Shown one piece after another: positions 1 to 9,114 of a stretch of DNA of 64,000 nt (position 1 is the stretch's first letter; each line of letters starts with the position of its first letter). The notes under the pieces are model-generated. The model made no database searches. It was given only the letters and a program-made list of their open reading frames with translations, and was not told the origin of the DNA. The position numbers were made by a program, and so were the translations under genes. Source of the stretch: Candidatus Phyllobacterium onerii (GTDB lineage Bacteria; Pseudomonadota; Alphaproteobacteria; Rhizobiales; Rhizobiaceae); NCBI RefSeq assembly GCF_028331445.1, contig NZ_JAQMHX010000008.1:62001-126000 (forward strand). The letters are read 5' to 3'.

Positions 1-1
1 G

Positions 2-1075
2 CCTCGTCCGACGCGCCTTGTGAACATAGGCAACTACGTGCCGGACACCTTGGAACTCGCGACGGCGTCACCGGATAGGTCTTTGCTTCCGCCGCTGGAA
101 GCTGCGCTGGTGCATGGAGCGAAAGCCGAAGCGCTCAACAGCTACGAAAGGGTTCGTATCCTGCCCGAGTTGGAAGAGGTGGTTCGCCCATCCTGGCCCT
201 ATGATCCTGGTGCATTCCTGGCAACCAATGGAGGGTATAACGCCGTATACACCTTGCTGCATGCACTGGTGCCTGCAGGTTCGCCGGTTGCAATAGAAGA
301 CCCGACGGCAATGCGGCTTCTGGATATCCTGGAGGATCTCGACGTTCCGATCATCCCGGTTGCATGCGACGGGCACGGACCGCTTCCGGACGCGCTCAGG
401 GAAGCGTTGAAGGAAAAACCGGTGGCGTTTCTTTTCCAGCCCAGGGTGCATTCCGTCACCGGCTCCTCCATGACGGCGGAAAGGCTTGAAGCGCTGGGCG
501 ACGTGCTCAAGGAGTCCGAAACGCTCATCATAGAAGACGATGGTGTCGGCGATATTTCAGAGGCGGCCCGGCAGTCATTGGGTCGGCGTTTTCCGGACCG
601 TGTCATCCATATCCTTTCCTATTCGAAAACGCTCGGGCCCGATCTGAGGTTGGCTGTGTTGTCGAGTTCAGCGCGTATAGTCGAACAGATTCAATCGTAT
701 CGAAGCTTCAGCGCAGGCTGGACGAGCAGGATTTTGCAGGCAGCAGCATCCTGGCTTCTTCAAGACCCATCGACGGATGAAATCATCCGTCGGGCCAGGA
801 CGATATATCGGGAGCGCCGGCAAGTATTTGCCTCGGAATTGCTCCGGCGTGACATAAGAATTGCTACTGGAGACGGGTTGAGCGTGCTCGTCCCAGTCAT
901 GTCGGAGAACTTTGCCTTGATAACCCTGGCGTCCCGCGGCATCGCCGTTCATCCAGGCTCAAAATTCTCCATGAAGCCCATCAATTTCATACGCGTCGCC
1001 ACCAGTGTCCTTCAATTGCCCGACGTCGAAAGGGTCGCCGCCGCGATCGAGGTTGCGGCCGCTGTACCCAGATGA
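2..1075 (+). CDS. PLP-dependent aminotransferase domain, probable C-terminal part of a MocR/PdxR-family regulator (5' end outside window)
   Basis: The frame is open from base 2, so the gene almost certainly begins upstream; the GTG at 20 is only the first start-like codon. The visible 357 codons match a fold-type I aminotransferase domain: the NGGYNAVYTLL segment near codon 75, the SYSKTLGPDLR motif with the presumed PLP lysine at visible codon 209, and an IIEDD segment before it. The start resembles the linker/aminotransferase boundary of MocR regulators, which carry an N-terminal GntR-type winged helix. A free-standing aminotransferase is possible. No terminator was seen on its own strand; the hairpin at 1101 serves the opposing porin gene. 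Confidence 0.75.
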   Translation, partial: PRPTRLVNIGNYVPDTLELATASPDRSLLPPLEAALVHGAKAEALNSYERVRILPELEEVVRPSWPYDPGAFLATNGGYNAVYTLLHALVPAGSPVAIEDPTAMRLLDILEDLDVPIIPVACDGHGPLPDALREALKEKPVAFLFQPRVHSVTGSSMTAERLEALGDVLKESETLIIEDDGVGDISEAARQSLGRRFPDRVIHILSYSKTLGPDLRLAVLSSSARIVEQIQSYRSFSAGWTSRILQAAASWLLQDPSTDEIIRRARTIYRERRQVFASELLRRDIRIATGDGLSVLVPVMSENFALITLASRGIAVHPGSKFSMKPINFIRVATSVLQLPDVERVAAAIEVAAAVPR

Positions 1076-1100
1076 GCATCCGGGGCGCTTTGCTTCATGC

Positions 1101-1126
1101 AAAAACGGCCTGAGAGATCAGGCCGC
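1101..1126 (-). terminator. Rho-independent terminator of the porin gene
   Basis: Perfect 8-bp stem (CGGCCTGA/TCAGGCCG, 1106-1113 with 1118-1125) around a four-base loop. On the minus strand it is followed by five T residues (1105-1101). It lies about 30 bases past the porin stop codon at 1159. Confidence 0.85.
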
Positions 1127-1158
1127 TTTCATGTCTTCAAATGGGGGCCTGCGAGGGT

Positions 1159-2274
1159 TCAGAAATTCCTCTGGAAGCGGATTGTGCCACCGAAAGCATC
1201 GTCATCGGCGCCATTGGCAACCGAGAAGGCTTCGCGAGCGCCGTCGAACTTGGTGTAGTTGAGCTCCGGTGTGATTACGAACCCGGGAACCAGTTCGTAT
1301 TCGACGTTAAGTGCAAAGGCGTAGGTGCCTTCGTCTTCCCATGCCGCCTGGCCATTGAGAGTTGCCTTTTCGGCGACCTTTGCGGTGAAGCCACCCCACG
1401 CAGCCCAATCGCCTTCCCATGTCCCAAACCAGTTGCGGTTGAATTGATCGACATCGCCTGTCGCGGGATCGAAGTCATTGTCATAGCCGGACTGATAGCC
1501 GCCCATGAGGAAGACCGAGAACTTGTCGTTGATTGTCAGGTCCAGCCGGAGTTTGCCGGCAAATTCCTCGACATTCGAGTCGTAGCCGACGACGCCGGAA
1601 ACACCGCCCCAGTCTTTCTCGAGTTTTGCACCGGCGAGAACGTGAGGCATATAGTCCTCGATGACATATTGTCCGCCAAGGCCGGTAACATCATCCTGGC
1701 CTTGTTCAGCGCCGATCATGGCCGAGAAGCCGTTGCCGCCTGTAAAGGTATAGCTGACCTGATTGCTCTGGCCGGACTGATAGTTGATCACATCGTCATT
1801 GAGGATATTGCCGGCGTAGCCGACGAATGATCCGAAAAGTTCATCAGCTGTACCGATGCGGAAGCCGCCGAGTTCGATCCAGGCTTGTGGGAGTGTACCA
1901 CCGGTGGAGACGCCATTCTCATACTCAAGGCGGGTCTCGGCATAGGAGCGTAATGTGCCCAGTTCGGTTTCGGAGCGGGCGTCGAAGCGAACCTCTGCAC
2001 GGGTGAGCTTGTACCAGGTCTCGTTGCCCTTGGCGCCGACATTGGTACCATCATAGGGGTTGTCGCCGGCTGCAGCATCGTAACGAACATAACCGTCGAT
2101 CTTCAGGCAGGTCTCTGTACCGGGTATGTAGAAGAAGCCGGTGCCGTATGCATCGCAAACACGCACATATTCAACGGGCTCCGGTTCAGCAACAACAACT
2201 GCATCTGCAGCGCGCGCGCCGGAAGCGACAACCAAAGTTGCAATTGATCCCAGTAAAAAGCTTTTGATATTCAT
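1159..2274 (-). CDS. Outer-membrane porin, Omp2b family of Hyphomicrobiales
   Basis: 371-aa beta-barrel porin, expected to form a general diffusion channel in the outer membrane. Residues 1-22 are a signal peptide (MNIKSFLLGS start, cleavage after Ala-Arg-Ala). The mature N-terminus has the family hallmark VRVCDAYGTGFFYIPGTE with a second Cys just after, then GYVRYD; the protein ends in Phe (FQRNF), as barrel proteins recognised by the BAM machinery do. The start at 2274 is preferred over an upstream in-frame codon at 2310 because it has an AGGGGAA ribosome site and gives a proper signal peptide. It is monocistronic with its own terminator. Confident on family; pore specificity cannot be read. 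Confidence 0.93.
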   Translation of the reverse strand: MNIKSFLLGSIATLVVASGARAADAVVVAEPEPVEYVRVCDAYGTGFFYIPGTETCLKIDGYVRYDAAAGDNPYDGTNVGAKGNETWYKLTRAEVRFDARSETELGTLRSYAETRLEYENGVSTGGTLPQAWIELGGFRIGTADELFGSFVGYAGNILNDDVINYQSGQSNQVSYTFTGGNGFSAMIGAEQGQDDVTGLGGQYVIEDYMPHVLAGAKLEKDWGGVSGVVGYDSNVEEFAGKLRLDLTINDKFSVFLMGGYQSGYDNDFDPATGDVDQFNRNWFGTWEGDWAAWGGFTAKVAEKATLNGQAAWEDEGTYAFALNVEYELVPGFVITPELNYTKFDGAREAFSVANGADDDAFGGTIRFQRNF

Positions 2275-2398
2275 CGGTGTTCCCCTCATTCTTGTTGCTG
2301 ATCTAGACAAAATTCAATCGAATCGTCAAAGAAGATGTTCGAAATGACGGTAGTTGCATGCTGGTTATCTGATACGTGTTGCCATTTTACCATCAAAA

Positions 2399-2644
2399 CT
2401 ACTCGTCAGTATTTCTCATCCTTCTCAACCAGTCCTTTCCGATAGAATGCGATCTGAGGATTGCGAGAGGATCTTCCCAATCGAGGCGCGAACAGATGCG
2501 ATAGATCTCCAATGTCTCCGCATCCATTTCGCCCCGCCGATTGAAGTACATGGCGGCGGCATAACGGGTACGGCCTGACCATTCCTGCCCCAGCGGTGTG
2601 TTGATCAGGGCCCACTGTTCCCGCTCGATGTCGTCCGCAGACAT
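2399..2644 (-). CDS. Small conserved-looking protein of unknown function, coupled to the GcvT-like gene
   Basis: 81 codons, beginning one base after the stop of the GcvT-like gene, so it is probably translated by coupling and is the last gene of that operon. It is rich in charged and aromatic residues, has no signal peptide or membrane segment, and carries no motif I recognise. The position in a four-gene operon (two flavoproteins, a GcvT homologue, then this) suggests an accessory role in the same catabolism. It could be a chance ORF, but the one-base spacing argues for a gene. Confidence 0.6.
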   Translation of the reverse strand: MSADDIEREQWALINTPLGQEWSGRTRYAAAMYFNRRGEMDAETLEIYRICSRLDWEDPLAILRSHSIGKDWLRRMRNTDE

Positions 2645-2645
2645 G

Positions 2646-3881
2646 TCAGAAATCCGCAGGCGGGTTCGCAGTGCGTCGATCGAGCTTGATGAACGGCCTC
2701 GGCACCACCTTGGCCCGCTTCATCAGTTTCTGATAACGCAACTCGCGCATGGCATAGATCTCGACCCACAGATCGCCGGTTATGGTGTCGCCGTAGGGCC
2801 GCTCCAGGCTGGCTAGGGCAATGTTGCGCTTGGCCATCGGCGACCATATCGCCGCGCTGACCAGTCCTATCTCCCGCTTGCCCTGATGGTAGACAATGGC
2901 GTGTTCGGCCGGGATATTCCCCTCGATTTCAAGCCCCACAAGGACATGCCGGAGGCCGCCATTGGCTCGGGCCTGCTGGATGGCACGCCGCCCGTTGAAG
3001 TGGGGCTTTTCCATATCGATCATGAATCCGAGACCAATCTCATCCGGCATTCGCACCCGGTCCGCGCGAATGGCGTGCTCGGCGGTGATGAAATCCGAGT
3101 TGGCAACGATCAACCCTGCTTCGAGCCTCGCCCGGTTGAGCGCGGCATAGCCTATTGCGCGCAAGCCGCGCTGTTCTCCCACTTGCCATAACCTATCCCA
3201 AAGACTGAGCGCCAGTTTCTGGTCTACGAACAGTTCATAGCCAAGATCGCCGGTAAAACCAGTGCGCGAGATCGTGACATTTTCGCCGTCGTGCTCAAAT
3301 TCAGCAAGGTCGAATATTTTCAGCGCGTCGACGCCGTTGAAGCCCGCATCGCGCAGGACCGCAAAGGACGCTGGTCCCTGTAGCGCCAAAGCGGCGATGG
3401 ATTTGGTCTCCTCGATGATATTGACGTCGAACCCGATGCCGCTATCGAGCAGCCAGGGTAAATGCCGTTCCTGGCTGCAAAGGCGAAACCGATCGCTCGT
3501 CAGGCGGAAAAGCGTTCCGTCATCGAGCACGTGGCCTTCATCGTTGCACCAAGCCGTATAGTGAACTCTGCCGGGCTTTAACTTCCTGACATCGCGAAGG
3601 GTAACCCGGTTCAGGAATGCTTCGGCATCCGGTCCTTCAATGCGATATTTCACCATTGGCGAAATATCGAACAGTGCGGCCTGGCTGCGAATGGCGAAAT
3701 ATTCGAGTTCTTCGTCCCAAAGCGAAAGAGGAGCCTTGTAGCCCGCCCAATCGTACCACTCCTCCGTTTGCATCAATGCCTCGATGCGCGGCTGAAACGG
3801 CGAGGCGATGCGAGGCGTACGGAAATGGTCCTGTGAGGCGGCTCTCGCCATCAGCAGCTTTTTTGGGTCGCTGTGCTTCAT
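2646..3881 (-). CDS. GcvT-family aminomethyltransferase-like protein (tetrahydrofolate C1 acceptor)
   Basis: 411 aa. Family members move a methyl or methylene group from a substrate nitrogen or sulfur to tetrahydrofolate; the set includes GcvT, DMSP demethylase and the C-terminal halves of sarcosine and dimethylglycine dehydrogenases. Visible features are the ALFDISPMVKYRIEGPDA segment, a CNDEGHVLDDG segment whose Asp sits at the place of the GcvT catalytic Asp, and TGFTGDLGYELFV. There is no flavin domain, so an external oxidase, perhaps one of the two flavoproteins just upstream, would have to supply the oxidised substrate. The start at 3881 has GGAAAGGA upstream and lies four bases past the preceding stop. 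The methyl donor is unknown. Confidence 0.85.
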   Translation of the reverse strand: MKHSDPKKLLMARAASQDHFRTPRIASPFQPRIEALMQTEEWYDWAGYKAPLSLWDEELEYFAIRSQAALFDISPMVKYRIEGPDAEAFLNRVTLRDVRKLKPGRVHYTAWCNDEGHVLDDGTLFRLTSDRFRLCSQERHLPWLLDSGIGFDVNIIEETKSIAALALQGPASFAVLRDAGFNGVDALKIFDLAEFEHDGENVTISRTGFTGDLGYELFVDQKLALSLWDRLWQVGEQRGLRAIGYAALNRARLEAGLIVANSDFITAEHAIRADRVRMPDEIGLGFMIDMEKPHFNGRRAIQQARANGGLRHVLVGLEIEGNIPAEHAIVYHQGKREIGLVSAAIWSPMAKRNIALASLERPYGDTITGDLWVEIYAMRELRYQKLMKRAKVVPRPFIKLDRRTANPPADF

Positions 3882-3885
3882 GACG

Positions 3886-5451
3886 TTATCCTTTCCTCGC
3901 AATGATGCGCCGCGCCGCGTTCAATCCCGGGACGCCTGATACACCGCCGCCCGGATGTGAGCCGGAACTTGCAAGATAAAGTCCGTCAACAGGCGTGTCA
4001 TAGCCTTCAGCGCCGAAAACGGGACGGGACATCAACATCTGATCAGCCTGCAGTTCTCCGTGGTGCCAATGTCCACCCGGCATGCGGTAACGCTGTTCAA
4101 TATCCAGCGGCGTGAGGAGTTCGGCGTGGAGGATCGATTTGCCGATTCCTGGCGCATGAGCCTCCAGCTGGGCAAGGATTGCCTTGAGGAATTTCGGTTT
4201 GCCTGTGGTCCAGCCCTCTTTCAACGCATAGGGAGCATATTGAACGACGGCGGAGAGACTGCAGGCTCCCTCCGGCGCTAGCGATGGGTCCAGCAAGCTT
4301 GGCAATGTTATCTCCATGACGGGCTTGGGCGAGAATTCACCGTACTTGGAGGGGTTGAATGCGCGCTCCACGTGATTGACGGAAGGCGCAATGACCAGCC
4401 GTCCATTCAGCTCGGGTGTGCGCAAGCCTGAAAATTGCGGGGTCCTGTCCAGAGCCAGATGCAGTTTGGCGGCATCGCCATTGACGCGGATATTATTGAT
4501 CCTTCGGACAAATCCCGTATCGATCTCGCGGGTCCCAACAAGATTGAGAAACGTCGTGCGAGGACTAATTGCGGATACCACCGTTTTCGCCCGGATTTCC
4601 TCACCGCTCTCCAGCACGGCACCGACAGCCCGACCATTCTCGATGATGATCCTGGCGACGGGAACATTCGAGCGGATGGCCACGCCAGCCTGCTCTGCGG
4701 CCAGTTCGATTGCCCTGACCACGGCGCCGGTGCCGCCGACGGGGTGTACCTGTGCGCCGGGCTTGCCGCCAATTTCGCCCGCGAGCCGATAGTAGAGTCC
4801 AAGGAGAGACGTCGGGGAGCGCGGCCCAAGATGACTGCCAAGCGTGGCATCGAAAGCGAGAAGACCTTTCAGCCGGTCATCTTCGATATGCTCATCCAGC
4901 ACGTCCGCGACATTCATGAGCAGCATGCGCAGGAAATCGCGCATGTCCTCCTTGCCGAGCCGGCGCAGAGAGATGCCGGTCATGGCCATGGCCGACGTTT
5001 CCGCAAAGGACATGCCGCTCAGATCGGGGGGTCTGCGTGCGAGCAGGGGTTTGAGGATCCCGGCGTAGCGGAAGAGTTGACTGCGCAGTCCGCTCCATGC
5101 CTCCTGTTCCGGCTTTGACGCGCCGAGGAGACCTTCGCCGTAAGCGCCGATCAGGGTAAGTGGTGCACCTTTTGCTGAAAGCACGGTGGTCGGCATCAAA
5201 GGGGACGTGTCCAGTTTCAAACCGTGCTTCTGCAATTCCAGAGACTTGATTACCTCAGGATGCAACCTGTTGATCAGGTGGGCTACCGAAGACGTCCGGA
5301 AACCTGGTGTGAATTCCTCGGTGCGGGCAGCACCGCCGGTTTCACCATCCGCTTCCAGTACCAGCACTTTTCTGCCGGTTTTCCCAAGAGTAGCGGCAGC
5401 AACGAGGCCATTATGCCCGCCGCCTATGACTATCGCATCAAATGACGTCAT
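3886..5451 (-). CDS. FAD-dependent oxidoreductase, CrtI/PYROXD2-like (second of a tandem pair)
   Basis: 521 aa with an N-terminal Rossmann FAD motif (VIGGGHNGLVAAATLG, about residues 8-23), a GG-doublet region (GETGGAARTEEFTPGF) and a C-terminal FAD contact (DGLYLASSGSHPGGGVSGVPG). This is the phytoene-desaturase-like amine/polyene oxidase fold. Outside carotenoid pathways such proteins act on amines, amino acids or unknown substrates, and no carotenoid genes are present here. The gene overlaps the upstream paralogue by 14 bp and is followed by the GcvT-like gene, so it probably oxidises a catabolic intermediate. Substrate not inferable. Confidence 0.88.
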   Translation of the reverse strand: MTSFDAIVIGGGHNGLVAAATLGKTGRKVLVLEADGETGGAARTEEFTPGFRTSSVAHLINRLHPEVIKSLELQKHGLKLDTSPLMPTTVLSAKGAPLTLIGAYGEGLLGASKPEQEAWSGLRSQLFRYAGILKPLLARRPPDLSGMSFAETSAMAMTGISLRRLGKEDMRDFLRMLLMNVADVLDEHIEDDRLKGLLAFDATLGSHLGPRSPTSLLGLYYRLAGEIGGKPGAQVHPVGGTGAVVRAIELAAEQAGVAIRSNVPVARIIIENGRAVGAVLESGEEIRAKTVVSAISPRTTFLNLVGTREIDTGFVRRINNIRVNGDAAKLHLALDRTPQFSGLRTPELNGRLVIAPSVNHVERAFNPSKYGEFSPKPVMEITLPSLLDPSLAPEGACSLSAVVQYAPYALKEGWTTGKPKFLKAILAQLEAHAPGIGKSILHAELLTPLDIEQRYRMPGGHWHHGELQADQMLMSRPVFGAEGYDTPVDGLYLASSGSHPGGGVSGVPGLNAARRIIARKG

Positions 5452-7057
5452 GGGCCGGACTCATATGTTTCGTGCCACGTGACAGATCACGCAGGATTTC
5501 AGCTGCAGCGTTGCGTCCGGGTGCTCCCATGACGCCGCCGCCTGGATGTGTGGAGGAACCGCACATGTAAAGGCCGCCAACCGGCGAACGGTATTGCGCG
5601 TAGCCGGGGACAGGGCGGTTGAACAGTAATTGATCGAAGGTCAATTCGCCCTGGAAGATATTGCCCTCCGTCAGGCCGACTTCCGCTTCGAGTTCGCGCG
5701 GGGTGCGCACTTCCATATGGATGATGCGATCGCGGAAACCGGGCGAATAGTCGGCGATCTGCGAAATCACCGTCTCGCCGAATGCATCGCGGTCGGCGTC
5801 TGTCCACTCCTTGCCTTCCACCTTGGGTGGGCAATATTGGACGAAGCAGCTCATGAAGTGCTTGCCGGGCGGCGCCATTGTCGGATCGAGCGTCGTCGGG
5901 ATGACCATGTCGAGGAAAGGATCGGCCGACCAGCGCCCGGCCTTCCAGTCATCATATCCGCGTTCCATGCGTTCTACACTGTCGGTGAAGTGCATGTCGC
6001 CGCGATAAACGGGGGAATCCTTTGGAAGTGCCGGAAACTCCGGCATGGAATCGAGCGCGATGTTTACCTTCCCGGACGAGCCGCGCATCTTGAAGTTCCT
6101 GACGCGTCGCAGGAAAATATCGGGAAGTTCCTTCTCCTCGACGAGTTTGAGGAATGTCCTTTTCACATCGGCGTTCGAAACGACCATCTTGCCTTGTATT
6201 TCTTCACCGTCGACGAGCACGACACCCTTGGCGGATCCATTCTTGACGAGAACATGGTCAACTTCGACGCCGGTGCGGATCGTTCCGCCGGAGGCCTCGA
6301 ACGAGGCGGCGAGCGCCTTGGTGACCGCGCCCATGCCGCCGCGGGCGTAGCCCCACGCGCCGACAGATCCGTCAACCTCGCCCATGTAATGATGCAGCAG
6401 CACATAGGCCGTACCCGGCGACATTGGCCCGAGCGCTGTACCGATAATTCCGGATAGCGCGAAATTCGCCTTGATCACGTCTGTCTCAAAATACTCATCG
6501 AGGAAATCCGAAATCGACATCGTCCAAAAACGCAATGTATCGGCCATCTCGGTAGCGCCGAGGCCGGCGAATTTCTTGCCGAGATACATTAGTTCGGAGA
6601 TATCGCGCGGGCGAAAGCTCGTTGGGTCAGCGGCTGTGCGCATGAGTAGCGGCTGGATGAAACGGCACTGCCTCGTCACATCGCGCGCATATCGATCATA
6701 GGCTTCGGCGTCGCGCGGCGAGAATCGGGCGAATTCCCGGCGGTGCGCGTGATGATCGCGATAATTGGCAAGATAGTCGCCGTCCTGGGTGAACACCGCG
6801 CCACCTTCATAGGAGATCACCTGCAAGCCAAAGCGCGGCAGTTCGAGATCGCGCATGATTTCGGGCCGGAACAGCGAACAGACATAGGAGCAGTTCGAAT
6901 AGAGGAACCCTGGGGTGAGAGACCGGCTGGTGGCGGCACCGCCGATCCAATCATTCTTCTCCAGCACGAGCACATCGAGTCCAGCGCGCTGCAAATAGCA
7001 CGCATTGACCAATCCATTATGTCCCGCGCCAATGACGATGGCGTCCCAACTTTTCAT
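5438..7057 (-). CDS. FAD-dependent oxidoreductase, CrtI/PYROXD2-like (first of a tandem pair)
   Basis: 539 aa, first gene of the minus-strand operon 7057-2399. FAD-binding motif VIGAGHNGLVNACYLQ near the N-terminus, WIGGAATSRSLTPGF after it, and a C-terminal YMCGSSTHPGGGVMGAPG. It clearly resembles the next gene but is diverged, so the pair could form a heteromer or catalyse successive oxidations. The start at 7057 was chosen because the protein then begins directly at the FAD fold; the longer frame to 7324 runs through the promoter and operator region and is not credible as coding. An operator-like palindrome lies 68 bases upstream. Confidence 0.88.
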   Translation of the reverse strand: MKSWDAIVIGAGHNGLVNACYLQRAGLDVLVLEKNDWIGGAATSRSLTPGFLYSNCSYVCSLFRPEIMRDLELPRFGLQVISYEGGAVFTQDGDYLANYRDHHAHRREFARFSPRDAEAYDRYARDVTRQCRFIQPLLMRTAADPTSFRPRDISELMYLGKKFAGLGATEMADTLRFWTMSISDFLDEYFETDVIKANFALSGIIGTALGPMSPGTAYVLLHHYMGEVDGSVGAWGYARGGMGAVTKALAASFEASGGTIRTGVEVDHVLVKNGSAKGVVLVDGEEIQGKMVVSNADVKRTFLKLVEEKELPDIFLRRVRNFKMRGSSGKVNIALDSMPEFPALPKDSPVYRGDMHFTDSVERMERGYDDWKAGRWSADPFLDMVIPTTLDPTMAPPGKHFMSCFVQYCPPKVEGKEWTDADRDAFGETVISQIADYSPGFRDRIIHMEVRTPRELEAEVGLTEGNIFQGELTFDQLLFNRPVPGYAQYRSPVGGLYMCGSSTHPGGGVMGAPGRNAAAEILRDLSRGTKHMSPAHDVI

Positions 7058-7124
7058 TCGATACCCGTTCCCACTGTTCTTGCCCCATAATTCACACGAG
7101 AAATAATGGCTTGTCCAGTGCATA

Positions 7125-7140
7125 TTGAATGAATGTTCAA
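7125..7140. promoter_or_regulatory. Operator-like palindrome, site A (TTGAA-N6-TTCAA)
   Basis: TTGAATGAATGTTCAA lies between the divergent flavoprotein operon (start 7057, minus) and the TetR gene (start 7337, plus). The same TTGAAYGWWYRTTCAA pattern recurs at 13354 and 16148, each time in a promoter region of this cluster. Binding by the adjacent TetR protein is inferred. The rest of 7058-7336 shows no other gene. Confidence 0.7.
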
Positions 7141-7336
7141 CAAATATGATTGCGTTCTGGGTGACTTGCGTTATGGTTGAGCGGGAATTTGGACGGTGGA
7201 CCTTGACGGAGACCGAGATCATCCGGACTTGGAAACGATGCAGAGCGAACTTGACAATGACGGCTTTCACTTCACTCATCGGCAGGAAGATGCCGGGCGT
7301 GAGTTGCAGCCCGGCCGGATGCAAAAGAGGTCAGGC

Positions 7337-8008
7337 ATGAAGGTCACACCGATCAAGGAAAAAGACGCGGAGAAGCGGGGCAGAAAGGCTTCGAAGGAGA
7401 CGAGGCAGCTGCAGCTTATCGAGGCGACGATCGATTCGTTGGCCAAGCGCGGCTATTCCGAGACAACCATGGCGGATGTGGCCGATGGTGCCGGTCTTTC
7501 GCGCGGCATCGTCAATTTCCATTTCGAGAGCAAGGAAAAGCTGCTCATCGCCACGCTGCAGTACATGTCCGAGGAATATTCCGTTCATTGGCGCAATGCA
7601 TTGGCAAAGGGAGGTGACGATCCCGCAAGGCAGCTCGCCAGCGTTGTTGCTTCCGATTTTGATCGTGCCATCTGCAACAAGAGAAAGCTTGCCGCCTGGT
7701 GCGCTTTCTGGGGCGAGGCGAAATCCCGGCCGACGTATCAGGCTCTGTGCGGCGCGCGGGACCAAGCCTATCAGAACGTGATCATCGACATTTGCAGAAA
7801 ACTCAAGACCGACGGCGACTATTCGTTCGATGCCAATGCAACAGCACTTGGACTAAGCGCCATGCTTGAAGGTCTGTGGCTGCGTCTCATGATGGGCACT
7901 GAAGATGTGACGCGGGAATCGGCCCATTTTGCCGCCTGCGACTATCTTGCCTCCGTATTTCCAAAACACTTCTCACGGGAAGCCTTGCCTGCAAAGAAAA
8001 CCGCATGA
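7337..8008 (+). CDS. TetR/AcrR-family regulator, BetI-like
   Basis: 223 aa. The N-terminal helix-turn-helix is clear (LIEATIDSLAKRGYSETTMA, then VADGAGLSRGIVNFHFESKEKLL). The C-terminal part (WCAFWGEAKSRPTYQAL) resembles BetI, the choline-responsive repressor, so the ligand may be a quaternary amine or related compound; that step is inference. The start at 7337 follows an AGAGG site; the frame is open further upstream to 7196 but has no good ribosome site there. It is followed after 23 bases by the binding-protein gene and probably cotranscribed. It is the natural candidate to bind the TTGAA-N6-TTCAA sites, one of which lies about 200 bases upstream. Confidence 0.9.
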   Translation: MKVTPIKEKDAEKRGRKASKETRQLQLIEATIDSLAKRGYSETTMADVADGAGLSRGIVNFHFESKEKLLIATLQYMSEEYSVHWRNALAKGGDDPARQLASVVASDFDRAICNKRKLAAWCAFWGEAKSRPTYQALCGARDQAYQNVIIDICRKLKTDGDYSFDANATALGLSAMLEGLWLRLMMGTEDVTRESAHFAACDYLASVFPKHFSREALPAKKTA

Positions 8009-8031
8009 ACGGTTAAAAAAGGGGAATGAGC

Positions 8032-9114
8032 ATGAAGAAATCGGGCCGCCATCTTGGCATCATACTTGGAGCCGCCGCCGCGCTGTCGGCTGCCGTCGCG
8101 ACGATCGCCATCGCCGCCGACAAGGATCTGATTGTTTTTGACTGGGCTGGTTACGAAGAACCGTCGTTCCACCCCGGCTACGTCGCCAAGAATGGTGAGT
8201 CTCCAACATTTGCTTTTTTTGGCGACGAGGATGAAGCCTTCGAGAAGGTGCGTTCCGGCTTCAAGTCGGACCTTGGCCATCCATGCTCGCAGAGCGTGAA
8301 GAAGTGGCGGGAAGCCGGTCTGCTGCAACCATTGGATACGACGAAGATCACCGGCTGGGATGATCTGGCGCCGAACATCATGGCCATGAAGGACCTCGCT
8401 ACCACAGCCGATGGCAAGGCGTGGTTCATGCCCTGGGATTGGGGAAATACGTCGCTGACGTATAATACCGACAAGGTCGACGCGAAGGATGTGCAATCGC
8501 TCAAGGCCTTTGCCGATCCGAAGTTCAAGGATCGCGTGTCTATCGGCGACAACGTCGATGATGCCTATGCCTTGGCCAGCCTCGCGATCGGGTTGAAAGA
8601 CTGGACCCAGATGACTGACGACCAATTCAAGCAGGCGTCGGATTTTCTTCGTCAGGTCCACAAGAACGTGCGGCTTTACTGGACTGATACGACCGAAATC
8701 GTGCAGGCGATGGGTGGCGGGGAAGTCGATCTGGCCTGGGCATGGAACGATGCAGCGACACAACTCGCGCTCGCGGGTACGCCGGCCGCCAGAAAGCCAG
8801 ACACGGACGAGGGCAATTCAACCTGGGTTTGCGGTTATGTACGCTTCAAGGACGCGCCCGGATCTGAAGCAAAGGCCTATGATTTTCTCAATGCGGTCAA
8901 TGATCCGGCAATCGCGACCTATATGGTGAACGATTGGGGATATGGCATGGCGAACGCCAAAGGCATGGCATCGGTCGATCCAAAACTCTTGGCCGACAAG
9001 GGTTATTCTAACAACGACAAATCCGCCGAGAATACCTTGTTTCAGTCGCCGCTGCCCAATGAGTTGAAGGCGAAGATGATCGCTGAATTCGAGAAGATCA
9101 AGGCGGGGTATTGA
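8032..9114 (+). CDS. Periplasmic substrate-binding protein, PotD-like (polyamine-type ABC uptake)
   Basis: 360 aa. Residues 1-28 form a signal peptide. The mature part resembles the spermidine/putrescine binding family (DLIVFDWAGYEEPSFHPGY at the start; PWDWGNTSLTYNTDKV in the middle). The second ATG (8032) sits at ideal distance from the AGGGGA site; an ATG six bases upstream is less well placed. The cognate permeases and ATPase are encoded convergently on the other strand (13276-10385), an unusual split that makes the shared operator sites important. The substrate may be a diamine or methylated amine and cannot be read from sequence. Confidence 0.9.
   Translation: MKKSGRHLGIILGAAAALSAAVATIAIAADKDLIVFDWAGYEEPSFHPGYVAKNGESPTFAFFGDEDEAFEKVRSGFKSDLGHPCSQSVKKWREAGLLQPLDTTKITGWDDLAPNIMAMKDLATTADGKAWFMPWDWGNTSLTYNTDKVDAKDVQSLKAFADPKFKDRVSIGDNVDDAYALASLAIGLKDWTQMTDDQFKQASDFLRQVHKNVRLYWTDTTEIVQAMGGGEVDLAWAWNDAATQLALAGTPAARKPDTDEGNSTWVCGYVRFKDAPGSEAKAYDFLNAVNDPAIATYMVNDWGYGMANAKGMASVDPKLLADKGYSNNDKSAENTLFQSPLPNELKAKMIAEFEKIKAGY

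Noticed and set aside
3886-7057. Carotenoid biosynthesis by the two CrtI-like proteins
   Set aside because: No phytoene synthase, cyclase or prenyltransferase nearby; the operon context is amine and C1 metabolism.
7196-7336. Upstream extension of the TetR gene
   Set aside because: In frame, but it has no ribosome site and no family similarity; the AGAGG site and domain edge favour 7337.
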